Of a DNA stretch of 6,334 nucleotides, positions 1 through 5,787 are shown in pieces (the first letter of the stretch is position 1; every line of letters starts with the position of its first letter). A program made the position numbers and the translations under genes. The stretch is from Candidatus Omnitrophota bacterium (GTDB taxonomy: Bacteria; Omnitrophota; Gorgyraeia; Zapsychrales; Fredricksoniimonadaceae), in the NCBI GenBank assembly GCA_016206745.1, contig JACQQW010000047.1, forward strand, positions 1 to 6,334. Direction: 5' to 3'. Below the pieces are notes generated by a model. It was given only the letters and a program-made list of their open reading frames with translations. It was not told where the DNA came from and searched no databases.

Positions 1-2
1 AT

Positions 3-356
3 ATGGAACACCATAAGGCCAAAGGGGCGCTGGCGCTTTACCTGGAATTTGAGAATGCCGGCAAATTGTTCAAGGCCCTGAACATTGCCGTGCCCGATGA
101 TGAGGACGATGCGTCCATGCTCAATGCCTGCGGGAAATTGTGTGAGGCATTAAACGGCGATTTTCAAAAACAACTGGCCGCCCTGGGGTATGCGGATTTG
201 GCGGTTTCTCCTGCGCGCAATTATAAGAATTCCGTCATGCAAGGGGTGGAATTCAGCGCCGACCAAAAGATCAAGCATGAATTCTCTTTCTTTTACTGGA
301 AGCGCAAAGCCATCGTGGTCGAACTGACCTTGTCAGCCATCCCGCAAAAAAGATGA
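3..356 (+). CDS. CheX-like domain protein, 5'-partial
   Basis: The readable part is 117 residues. The first ATG lies two bases from the window edge, so the true start is probably upstream: CheX-type proteins are usually about 150 aa, and roughly 35-40 N-terminal residues appear to be missing. The pattern resembles the chemotaxis phosphatase CheX and its relatives: a strand KGALALYLEF (7-16), an acidic linker (32-36), a helix (37-58) with the GDFQKQL stretch typical of the family's second helix, then LAVSPA and a final strand pair ending VVELTL. CheX removes phosphate from CheY-P using an ExxN motif on that helix. Aligned on the Gly at 52, the Glu and Asn positions are Lys45 and Glu48 here, so CheY-P phosphatase activity is doubtful. 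The stop overlaps the next start as ATGA, implying translational coupling. The assignment rests on remembered family pattern, not a search. Confidence 0.5.
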   Translation: MEHHKAKGALALYLEFENAGKLFKALNIAVPDDEDDASMLNACGKLCEALNGDFQKQLAALGYADLAVSPARNYKNSVMQGVEFSADQKIKHEFSFFYWKRKAIVVELTLSAIPQKR

Positions 357-2362
357 TTTGGCTTCTGTGCGCGATCACCTTTCTCGCCGCGTTTTTACTG
401 TTCCAAATTGAACTGATCATCGCCAAATTATTTCTACCTGCTTATGGCGGCAGTTATTTGGTGTGGGGGGCATGCGTGGTGTTCTTCCAGGCCATACTAT
501 TGGCCGGGTATGTGTTTGCCCATCGTTTGATCGAGCATAAAGGGACCGGCGCCTATCTTAAAATCCATGCCGTTTTATTATTGCTGCCGTTCTTATTTTT
601 TCCGGGCACTGCCATTCAAATCCAAAACCATGCCGGCACCCTGCCTTTGGTGCTGGATATTTTTATGCGTTTATTGACCACCATCGGACCGGTTTTTTTT
701 GTCCTATCGACGGTGTCTTTGGTGACCCAGACCTGGCTTGCCGGCTCGCACCTGCCGGGCCGCGCCCATCCCTATGTCCTTTATGCGGTTTCCAATACCG
801 GTTCTTTTGCGGCCCTGTGGACGTATCCCTTTATCGTTGAGTATTTCTTGACCAACACCCAGCAATTGAATGTTTGGCGCGGGTCTTATGTGGTGCTTGT
901 GCTTTTAAATATGATCGCATTGAAACTTCTTCCTATAAAACAGCAACACCGGGACAAGCCGCAGCAGCCCATTACGCTTGGCAGGGGCATAGTTTTACGC
1001 TGGCTTTTGCTTAGTACGGCCAGTGTGGTGATGTTCTTGTCCATCACCAATATGATCACCTATGAAGTCGCCCCCATACCTTTATTGTGGATCATCCCTT
1101 TGAGCATTTACCTTTTAACCTTTGTCCTGACGTTTAAACCAAATCCATGGTACCCAAGGTGGATGGGGCCTTTGCCTGTGGTAATGATGGCCGCCGGCAT
1201 GCTTTTATATTTTCAGGTCAAGCTGGCATTTTTACCGGCGGCCTGGGCCATTATCATTTTTAATCTGGCGCTTTTTGTTTTGTGCCTGTATGCCCAGCAT
1301 GAATTGATTAAAAACAAACCCGGGCCAGGCGGCCTCACTTTGTTTTACGTGATGATTTCTCTAGGCGGGTTTTTGGGCGGTTTTATCACCAGTTGGATCG
1401 TCCCGCTGATTTCGCATTCACCGGTTGAATTTTTATGGGGACTGGCCTTGATGGGGGCGGCCTATCCTAAAAAATGGGTGCGCCGGGTGTTGGCGGCCCT
1501 GGCGGCAGCGGCATTGATTGCCGACGGTTTTGCCGGCCCGCACAAGTCCCTGGTCAAAAAACGCAATTATTACGGCATTTATGATGTGTTTGACACCCCA
1601 AGCGGTGTGCGCACGTTTGTCCATGGGACCACCCTGCACGGGATCCAGTGGGCGGACCCGGCCCGGCGTTTTATTCCTTTGGGTTACTATAGTCCTTTGT
1701 CGCCGATGGGGGAGATTTTCAGGAATGATATTTTTGCCGCCAAACGGGTGGGGGCGGTGGGGTTGGGCGCCGGGACCATCGCCATGTACGGCAAGGGCGA
1801 TATGGCCATTGACTTTTATGAATTGGACCCGGATGTGGTGGACATTGCCCAAAAATATTTTTGGTATTTGGGCCTGGCGCCCGGCCCATTAAGGGTGGCG
1901 GTCGGTGATGCGCGGATTTCCCTGGCGCAGGCGGGCAATGTTGTTTATGATATTTTGCTCATTGACGCGTTTGGCGGGGACTCGGTGCCGTTTCATCTGA
2001 TTAATAAAGATGTGGTCAAACTCTACCGTCAACGTTTGACCGCCGGCGGCGGCATTTTATTCCACATCCCCAATCGCTATTTTGACCTTGGACCGGTGCT
2101 GGCAAATATTGCCAGGGACTTGGGCGCGTATGCGGCGGTCAAAGAGGCCAAACAAGACGGCATTACTTTACGCACCTTTTGGGCGGTGCTTACCTGGGAC
2201 CAGGAGAAATTTGTGCGTTTAATCACGCGGGAGGGCTGGCGGCCTCTTGCCCCGGAGCAATTTAAATTCATGCGCACCTGGAGCGATGATTTTTCCACCG
2301 TATTGCCGATCATAAGGCTGGATGAATTGTGGGGGTCTTTAAAATATTTTAAATGGTTCTAA
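353..2362 (+). CDS. Fused multi-pass membrane / spermidine synthase-like protein
   Basis: This 669-aa protein has two parts. Residues 1 to about 395 hold some 12 hydrophobic segments, including the family-typical opening (FQIELIIAKLFLPAYGGS, VWG, LLAGYVFAH) and an NTGSFAALWTYP segment. Residues about 404-640 form a Rossmann methyltransferase-like domain of the spermidine synthase family: RNYYG (404-408), HGTTLHG (424-430), the nucleotide-binding VGLGAGT (469-475), FYELDP (488-493), GDAR (518-521), and YDILLIDAFGGDSVP (532-546), where Asp538 matches the catalytic Asp of SpeE. Proteins with this layout are widespread and usually named fused MFS/spermidine synthase, but their substrate is generally not established. 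The polyamine-acceptor motif of true SpeE (DE..YHE) is replaced by PLGYYSPLSP, so real aminopropyl transfer to putrescine is doubtful. The start shares ATGA with the upstream stop. It likely acts in the cytoplasmic membrane with the catalytic domain cytoplasmic. Family assignment is confident; function is not. Confidence 0.85.
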   Translation: MIWLLCAITFLAAFLLFQIELIIAKLFLPAYGGSYLVWGACVVFFQAILLAGYVFAHRLIEHKGTGAYLKIHAVLLLLPFLFFPGTAIQIQNHAGTLPLVLDIFMRLLTTIGPVFFVLSTVSLVTQTWLAGSHLPGRAHPYVLYAVSNTGSFAALWTYPFIVEYFLTNTQQLNVWRGSYVVLVLLNMIALKLLPIKQQHRDKPQQPITLGRGIVLRWLLLSTASVVMFLSITNMITYEVAPIPLLWIIPLSIYLLTFVLTFKPNPWYPRWMGPLPVVMMAAGMLLYFQVKLAFLPAAWAIIIFNLALFVLCLYAQHELIKNKPGPGGLTLFYVMISLGGFLGGFITSWIVPLISHSPVEFLWGLALMGAAYPKKWVRRVLAALAAAALIADGFAGPHKSLVKKRNYYGIYDVFDTPSGVRTFVHGTTLHGIQWADPARRFIPLGYYSPLSPMGEIFRNDIFAAKRVGAVGLGAGTIAMYGKGDMAIDFYELDPDVVDIAQKYFWYLGLAPGPLRVAVGDARISLAQAGNVVYDILLIDAFGGDSVPFHLINKDVVKLYRQRLTAGGGILFHIPNRYFDLGPVLANIARDLGAYAAVKEAKQDGITLRTFWAVLTWDQEKFVRLITREGWRPLAPEQFKFMRTWSDDFSTVLPIIRLDELWGSLKYFKWF

Positions 2363-2366
2363 AGGA
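2361..2366 (+). promoter_or_regulatory. Shine-Dalgarno deciding the start at 2371
   Basis: AAAGGA lies 4 nt before the ATG at 2371 and overlaps the upstream TAA. The in-frame ATG at 2353 has no comparable site; the nearest G-rich stretch is about 17 nt upstream. This favours the downstream start. Confidence 0.5.
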
Positions 2367-2370
2367 AGAC

Positions 2371-2796
2371 ATGATAGGGTTCGTACACAACATCGTTCGT
2401 CAGCGGAAATTAAAAAATAGTTTGTTGGCATTTTTGGCGGAGATGGAAAAGAATTTGGAAATTTTTTTCGTGATGGACCAGCGCCAGTTTATCACCGGGA
2501 AATTTTTGACCCAGGCCTGGGAACAGGTGCAGGGCGAGGCCATTATCAGGAAGCATGAATCGATTTTGGTGTATGCCGGCGCGGCCGAAGACATTAACCG
2601 TTTGATCAAAGAACACAAGGAATTTGAGCAATGGTATGCCGCGGACATGACCCGTAAAACCCCGGACAATGCCCGTAAATTGCGCGGCATGAAGAATGAC
2701 CTGGATAAAAAATTAAGAACCATGGAAGCAGTCATCATTATCGCCGGCCAGGCTTTGGAAAAGGAAATGCTGCAGTTGGGTTTGTTAAAATCTTGA
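2371..2796 (+). CDS. Hypothetical helical protein, 141 aa
   Basis: I do not recognise this protein. It is 141 aa from the preferred ATG at 2371 (147 aa if the ATG at 2353, which overlaps the previous gene by 10 bp, is used). It has no signal peptide. The only hydrophobic run is a short one near the C-terminus (AVIIIAGQAL), within an otherwise charged, helix-favouring sequence rich in Lys, Glu, Leu and Met, so it is probably soluble and alpha-helical. Visible stretches include a basic N-terminal segment (RQRKLKN), an aromatic IFFVMDQRQF segment, and a basic RKLRGMKNDLDKKLR helix. No Cys or His pattern suggests metal binding. It sits 8 nt after the membrane protein, so it is presumably co-transcribed with it. 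Codon use looks like that of its neighbours. The ORF is very likely real; no function is offered. Confidence 0.75.
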   Translation: MIGFVHNIVRQRKLKNSLLAFLAEMEKNLEIFFVMDQRQFITGKFLTQAWEQVQGEAIIRKHESILVYAGAAEDINRLIKEHKEFEQWYAADMTRKTPDNARKLRGMKNDLDKKLRTMEAVIIIAGQALEKEMLQLGLLKS

Positions 2797-2815
2797 GCCG
2801 GCAAATTATTGCGTT

Positions 2816-2846
2816 CCCTCCCCCTTGCGGGGAGGGTTAGGGAGGG
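2816..2846. repeat. Imperfect C-rich/G-rich palindromic unit
   Basis: One CCCTCCC arm faces two GGGAGGG-type arms (the exact complement at 2829-2836 and another at 2840-2846) joined by TTA. The layout recalls short dispersed palindromic (REP-like) elements found between genes in many bacterial genomes. Only one copy is present here, so dispersal cannot be shown. Confidence 0.35.
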
Positions 2847-2849
2847 GGG
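2816..2849 (+). promoter_or_regulatory. Structured G-rich leader and ribosome binding site of xseA
   Basis: The gap before xseA contains CCCTCCCC (2816-2823) followed by its exact reverse complement GGGGAGGG (2829-2836), an 8-bp stem with a 5-nt loop. A second G-rich block at 2840-2849 (GGGA then six Gs) abuts the ATG at 2850 and is the only Shine-Dalgarno-like sequence. CCCTCCC (2816-2822) can instead pair with GGGAGGG at 2840-2846, hiding that site. The G runs at 2829-2832, 2834-2836, 2840-2842 and 2844-2849, separated by A, TTA and A, fit the canonical G-quadruplex pattern. The pairings are read directly; regulation is inferred. No T-tract follows, so it is not a typical intrinsic terminator. 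Confidence 0.55.
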
Positions 2850-4157
2850 ATGAACGAAGAATTTCTCACGGTATCGGAATTAAACAATTTTATCCGCGAT
2901 GTTTTAAACAGCGGGTTCCCCAGGGCCCTGTGGATTTGCGGCGAGATCCAGGGGTATGACCGCGGCAAGGACAAGAAGCATGTTTTTTTCGATTTGTGCG
3001 AAAAAGACCCTGCTTCCCATGAGATCATTGCCCGCGCGGGTTTAGTCATGTTCGCCAATGCCCGCCCCAGGATCGAAGCCATGCTTAAGAAAGCGGAAAA
3101 TGCTTTTGCCCTCAAAGACGACATCGAGGTCAAATTTTTATGCAAGGTGGACTTTTATCCTGCGCATGGCCAGGTGCGTTTGATCGTCGAAAGTATTGAC
3201 CCCATTTATACCCTGGGCAAAATCGCCCAGGACCGCCAGCGTCTGATCGCTGCGCTTAAACAAAAAGGGGTCCTGGAGCAAAACAAACGCTTAGGCCTGT
3301 CCCGGGTGCCGCTGAATATCGGCCTGATCACTTCCTATGACTCCGCGGCCTACCATGATTTTATTGATGAACTTAAACGCAGCGGTTATGGGTTCAAGAT
3401 ATTTGTGGCCAACACCGTCATGCAGGGCAAAAATGCTGAAAGTTCTGTGGTCAAATCATTGAAGTTTCTTGACCGCATGGAAACGCTCGATGTGGTGGTC
3501 ATCACCCGAGGCGGCGGATCCATCGCGGACCTGGCCTGCTTCGACAGCCAGGCCATGGCCGAGGCCATCGCCCAGGCCCGTTTGCCGGTGATCAGCGGCA
3601 TCGGTCATGAAATCAACACCACGGTGACTGACCTGGCGGCGCATACCTTTGCCAAGACCCCCACGGCCGCGGCCCGTTTGTTAATGGGACGGACGGAAGA
3701 ATTTTTATTGCACCTGCGTGAAAAAAATGAAGAGCTGATGCGCCTGGCGCAAGAGCATGTCCAGGGCCAGCACCGCCGGTTAAGATATGCCGCCGGCATT
3801 GCGCATACGGGGATCCTGGCCCTGCTTAAATCCCATCAGCAGGAAACGGCCCGCATCGGGGAAGCGCTTAAACGCGCCCCTTTGAACTTGATCAAACAAT
3901 CGCGGCAGAAAACCGCGCAGCAACGTGAAGATTTAAAAAAAACAATTCATTTGCGCCTGCAAAATTCACGGGCTAAAATAAGCCAGCAGCAGAAACTTAT
4001 TGAAATGGCCGATCCTAAAAACATCCTTAAGCGCGGCTTCTCCATCACCCGCACGCGGGAAGGAAAAAGTGTGCGTTGTGTCCAGGATGCCAGAACGCAC
4101 AAGACCTTGATCACGGTCCTGATGGACGGCCAGGTGGCCAGTGAGGTCATTGAATAA
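2850..4157 (+). CDS. xseA: Exodeoxyribonuclease VII large subunit
   Basis: XseA is the catalytic subunit of exonuclease VII, which degrades single-stranded DNA from both ends into oligonucleotides in the cytoplasm. At 435 aa it is near the usual length (E. coli 456). Visible parts: an N-terminal OB-fold nucleic-acid binding domain opening with LTVSELNNFIRDVL and LWICGEI (about 1-105); the catalytic domain with GLITSYDSAAYHD (158-170), RGGGSIADL (220-228) and GIGHEIN (250-256), then AKTPTAAA; a long charged helical, probably coiled-coil region (about 280-390); and the C-terminal ILKRGFSI (392-399). Asp170, Arg220 and His253 match conserved catalytic positions of the E. coli enzyme. The Asp of the usual GHExD is Asn256 here, and the usual TG in ITSxTGAA is DS. 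The ATG at 2850 fits the family N-terminus and follows a G-rich Shine-Dalgarno. xseB follows 1 nt after the stop. Confidence 0.96.
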   Translation: MNEEFLTVSELNNFIRDVLNSGFPRALWICGEIQGYDRGKDKKHVFFDLCEKDPASHEIIARAGLVMFANARPRIEAMLKKAENAFALKDDIEVKFLCKVDFYPAHGQVRLIVESIDPIYTLGKIAQDRQRLIAALKQKGVLEQNKRLGLSRVPLNIGLITSYDSAAYHDFIDELKRSGYGFKIFVANTVMQGKNAESSVVKSLKFLDRMETLDVVVITRGGGSIADLACFDSQAMAEAIAQARLPVISGIGHEINTTVTDLAAHTFAKTPTAAARLLMGRTEEFLLHLREKNEELMRLAQEHVQGQHRRLRYAAGIAHTGILALLKSHQQETARIGEALKRAPLNLIKQSRQKTAQQREDLKKTIHLRLQNSRAKISQQQKLIEMADPKNILKRGFSITRTREGKSVRCVQDARTHKTLITVLMDGQVASEVIE

Positions 4158-4158
4158 T

Positions 4159-4374
4159 ATGTCCGATGAAATAAAATATAGAGAAGCCGTGGAACAGCTT
4201 GATGAGATCATTGCCCAAATTGAGAATGACGACATCGACGTGGATGAGCTGGGGCAGCGCGTCAAAGAGGCGGTGAATTTACTGCGCCTGTGCAAGGCCA
4301 AAATCGACAAGGCGGAACTGGAAGTCAAGCAGGTGGTGGAAGATCTTGCCAAGGAACATAAAGAAAACGGATAA
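4159..4374 (+). CDS. xseB: Exodeoxyribonuclease VII small subunit
   Basis: XseB is the small helical subunit that binds the coiled-coil arm of XseA and is needed for a functional exonuclease VII. At 71 aa it has normal length (E. coli 80). The family pattern is clear: YREAVEQLDEIIAQIEND, then a short loop with DIDVDEL, then a second helix RVKEAVNLLRLCKAKIDKAE, forming a helical hairpin. The chosen ATG lies 1 nt after the xseA stop. A GTG at 4141 would add six residues overlapping xseA and is less likely. The nearest Shine-Dalgarno-like GAGG (4143-4146) is 12 nt from the ATG, so translation probably depends on coupling to xseA, which would help keep the subunits balanced. Confidence 0.95.
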   Translation: MSDEIKYREAVEQLDEIIAQIENDDIDVDELGQRVKEAVNLLRLCKAKIDKAELEVKQVVEDLAKEHKENG

Positions 4375-4381
4375 TTCCGGC

Positions 4382-4388
4382 AAAGGGG
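4382..4388 (+). promoter_or_regulatory. Shine-Dalgarno deciding the start at 4396
   Basis: AAAGGGG lies 7 nt before the ATG at 4396. The in-frame GTG at 4390 would sit only 1 nt from it, too close to be used. Confidence 0.6.
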
Positions 4389-4395
4389 TGTGTTT

Positions 4396-4656
4396 ATGAT
4401 GGTTATTTATACGACCCTGGTCATTTTGGTTTTTCTTCTCATTCTTTTAAATACCAAGCATATGTGGTCGGCCTATACTGCCCGCCGCAATGGGAAGCTC
4501 CCGCCCAGGGGCAAGGGCACGATGTTCAACGTGCGCCATTTGCTGATGGAAGGGGAGAAGGAATTGGCGGTCCAGTTGTACTGTGAAATTTTTAACACTG
4601 CGCCGGGGAAAGCCAGGAAGGACATTGAAGAATTGCAGCGCAGTTTAAAAGTGTGA
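4396..4656 (+). CDS. Small single-pass membrane protein with L7/L12-like tail
   Basis: This is an 86-aa protein. Residues 3-18 are a strongly hydrophobic stretch (VIYTTLVILVFLLILL), read as one N-terminal membrane anchor, followed by a basic linker (RRNGKLPPRGKG, 30-41) that favours a cytoplasmic C-terminus. Residues 46-84 (VRHLLMEGEKELAVQLY..., ending ARKDIEELQRSL) resemble the C-terminal domain of ribosomal protein L7/L12, whose pattern is a helix, a short Gly turn, EAI-type helix, then a GLKEAKDxVExL helix. Here the Gly-Leu-Lys turn is replaced by TAPGKA. Small membrane proteins with an L7/L12-like C-terminal domain are known in annotated genomes without a defined role. The L7/L12 link is pattern recall and unproven. 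It sits 21 nt after xseB and 11 nt before the HIT gene. Confidence 0.7.
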   Translation: MMVIYTTLVILVFLLILLNTKHMWSAYTARRNGKLPPRGKGTMFNVRHLLMEGEKELAVQLYCEIFNTAPGKARKDIEELQRSLKV

Positions 4657-4661
4657 AAGGA
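4656..4661 (+). promoter_or_regulatory. Shine-Dalgarno deciding the start at 4668
   Basis: AAAGGA, beginning on the last base of the previous stop codon, lies 6 nt before the ATG at 4668. It would fall inside the coding sequence if the upstream GTG at 4653 were the start. Confidence 0.6.
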
Positions 4662-4667
4662 CATTCT

Positions 4668-4979
4668 ATGCCCAATTGTGTATTTTGTAAAAAATTGCCC
4701 AAGATTTTAGAAAATGATTTGGCTTACGCCGTTTATGATATTAATCCGATCGCGAAAGGGCACATGGTATTTGTTACCAAACGCCATCACGGGACATTGT
4801 TTGAGTCGACCCCGCAGGAAATCCAGGCGGTCTTTGATTTGATCAGCCAGGCCAAACGTTCGCTTGACCGCGAACACAAACCCGGCGGTTATAATTTGCA
4901 GGCCAATTGCGGCAAAAGCGCCGGTCAAATTGTCATGCACGCCCATATCCATTTGATCCCCAGATATGCCGAAATTTAA
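4668..4979 (+). CDS. HIT-family nucleotide hydrolase/transferase
   Basis: HIT (histidine triad) proteins cleave nucleotide-linked substrates such as nucleoside phosphoramidates, aminoacyl-adenylates or dinucleoside polyphosphates through a nucleotidyl-histidine intermediate, in the cytoplasm. This 103-aa protein is full length. The catalytic triad motif is intact: His91-Ala-His93-Ile-His95, followed by LIPRY. The preceding [14 protein letters not shown] (74-87) is the family's nucleotide-contact stretch, and [10 protein letters not shown] (31-40) is the conserved strand. Cys4 and Cys7 (CVFC) form the zinc-type pair found in the CIFC-opening bacterial subgroup. The ATG at 4668 is preferred over GTG 4653 because of its Shine-Dalgarno and because homologues open near this Cys motif. 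The gene ends 14 bp inside menB. Its exact substrate cannot be read from sequence; it is closest in style to Hint-like proteins. Confidence 0.94.
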   Translation: MPNCVFCKKLPKILENDLAYAVYDINPIAKGHMVFVTKRHHGTLFESTPQEIQAVFDLISQAKRSLDREHKPGGYNLQANCGKSAGQIVMHAHIHLIPRYAEI

Positions 4980-5787
4980 TTGGAAACAAGCGGGTCTTTA
5001 CGAAGAGATCAAATACCACACAATGGACGGCATTGCTAAAATCACCATCAACCGCCCGCATCGCCGCAATGCTTTTACACCGGTGACGGTCAAAGAGATG
5101 ATGCATGCGCTCAATGATGCCCGCGATGATGGCAAAATAGGCGTGGTGATATTGACCGGCGAAGGCAAAGAGGCGTTTTGTTCCGGCGGAGACCAGAAGA
5201 TTAGGGGAGATGCCGGGTACAAGGATAAAGACGGCACCAACCGTCTTAATGTTCTGGACTTTCAACGGCAGATCCGCGTCTGCCCCAAACCGGTGATTGC
5301 CATGGTGGCCGGTTATGCGGTTGGCGGCGGGCAGATTTTGCAAATGCTGTGCGATCTTTCCATTGCCGCGGACAATGCCATTTTTGGACAAACAGGCCCC
5401 AAGGTCGGCTCTTTTGACGGAGGTTACGGCTCCAGTTATATGGCGCGCATTGTGGGACAAAAGAAAGCGCGGGAAATTTGGTTCCTGTGCCGTCAATACA
5501 ATGCCAAACAGGCATTGGACATGGGGCTGGTCAACGCCGTCGTGCCTTATGACCGCCTGGAAGAAGAGACCGTGCAATGGTGCCGGGAAATTCTGCAACA
5601 CTCGCCTTTGGCCATCCGTTGTTTGAAATCGGCCCTCAATGCCGACTGCGACGGACAGGCGGGTTTGCAGGAATTGGCGGGCAATGCCACCTTGTTGTTT
5701 TACATGACGCAAGAAGGGCAGGAGGGCCGTAATGCATTCCAAAACAAACGCAAACCGGATTTTTCCAAATTTCCTAAAAGACCATAA
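4966..5787 (+). CDS. menB: 1,4-dihydroxy-2-naphthoyl-CoA synthase
   Basis: MenB, a crotonase-fold enzyme, closes the second ring of the naphthoquinone by converting o-succinylbenzoyl-CoA to 1,4-dihydroxy-2-naphthoyl-CoA in menaquinone synthesis. At 273 aa (E. coli 285) it is close to the E. coli protein almost throughout, for example [49 protein letters not shown] and the C-terminal GQEGRNAF. Asp151 matches catalytic Asp163 of E. coli, and Tyr246 matches the C-terminal Tyr258 that reaches a neighbouring active site. Gly144 in QTGPKV corresponds to the Gly of bicarbonate-dependent (type I) MenB; type II enzymes carry Asp there. The loop after IRGD is one residue shorter than in E. coli. The ATG at 4966 lies 14 bp inside the HIT gene with no strong Shine-Dalgarno, implying translational coupling. 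menA begins 56 bp before its end. Confidence 0.98.
   Translation: MPKFNWKQAGLYEEIKYHTMDGIAKITINRPHRRNAFTPVTVKEMMHALNDARDDGKIGVVILTGEGKEAFCSGGDQKIRGDAGYKDKDGTNRLNVLDFQRQIRVCPKPVIAMVAGYAVGGGQILQMLCDLSIAADNAIFGQTGPKVGSFDGGYGSSYMARIVGQKKAREIWFLCRQYNAKQALDMGLVNAVVPYDRLEEETVQWCREILQHSPLAIRCLKSALNADCDGQAGLQELAGNATLLFYMTQEGQEGRNAFQNKRKPDFSKFPKRP
5721..5726 (+). promoter_or_regulatory. Shine-Dalgarno of menA inside menB
   Basis: GGAGGG, 5 nt before the ATG at 5732, is the strongest canonical ribosome-binding site in the window. It is read from the codons for the conserved MenB motif GQEGRNA (Gln-Glu-Gly-Arg), so it is fully inside the menB coding sequence. It supports 5732 as the menA start. Confidence 0.65.

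Noticed and set aside
1433..1852. Overlapping open frames on both strands inside the membrane/spermidine-synthase gene
   Set aside because: They cover the conserved Rossmann region of the real gene, and their translations are low-complexity His/Pro/Arg-rich or Trp-rich shadows.
2341..2350. AAAATATTTT palindrome
   Set aside because: It is inside the last codons of the membrane protein gene, and short A/T palindromes of this size are expected by chance. No promoter spacing could be supported around it.
2400..2804. Minus-strand open frame of 134 codons opposite the hypothetical gene
   Set aside because: Its translation is Ser/Cys/Asn-rich with no domain, there is no Shine-Dalgarno, and the + strand frame has better spacing and composition.
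2816..2836. Perfect GC-rich hairpin after the hypothetical gene as a rho-independent terminator
   Set aside because: No T-tract follows; the sequence after the stem is TTAGGGAGG leading into the xseA start codon.
4141..4161. GTG at 4141 as the xseB start
   Set aside because: It would add six residues overlapping xseA without family support; the ATG at 4159 gives a typical XseB N-terminus.
3966..4352. Minus-strand open frame of 128 codons across the xseA-xseB junction
   Set aside because: Both + strand genes here are well-supported families; the antisense translation is Ser-rich shadow.
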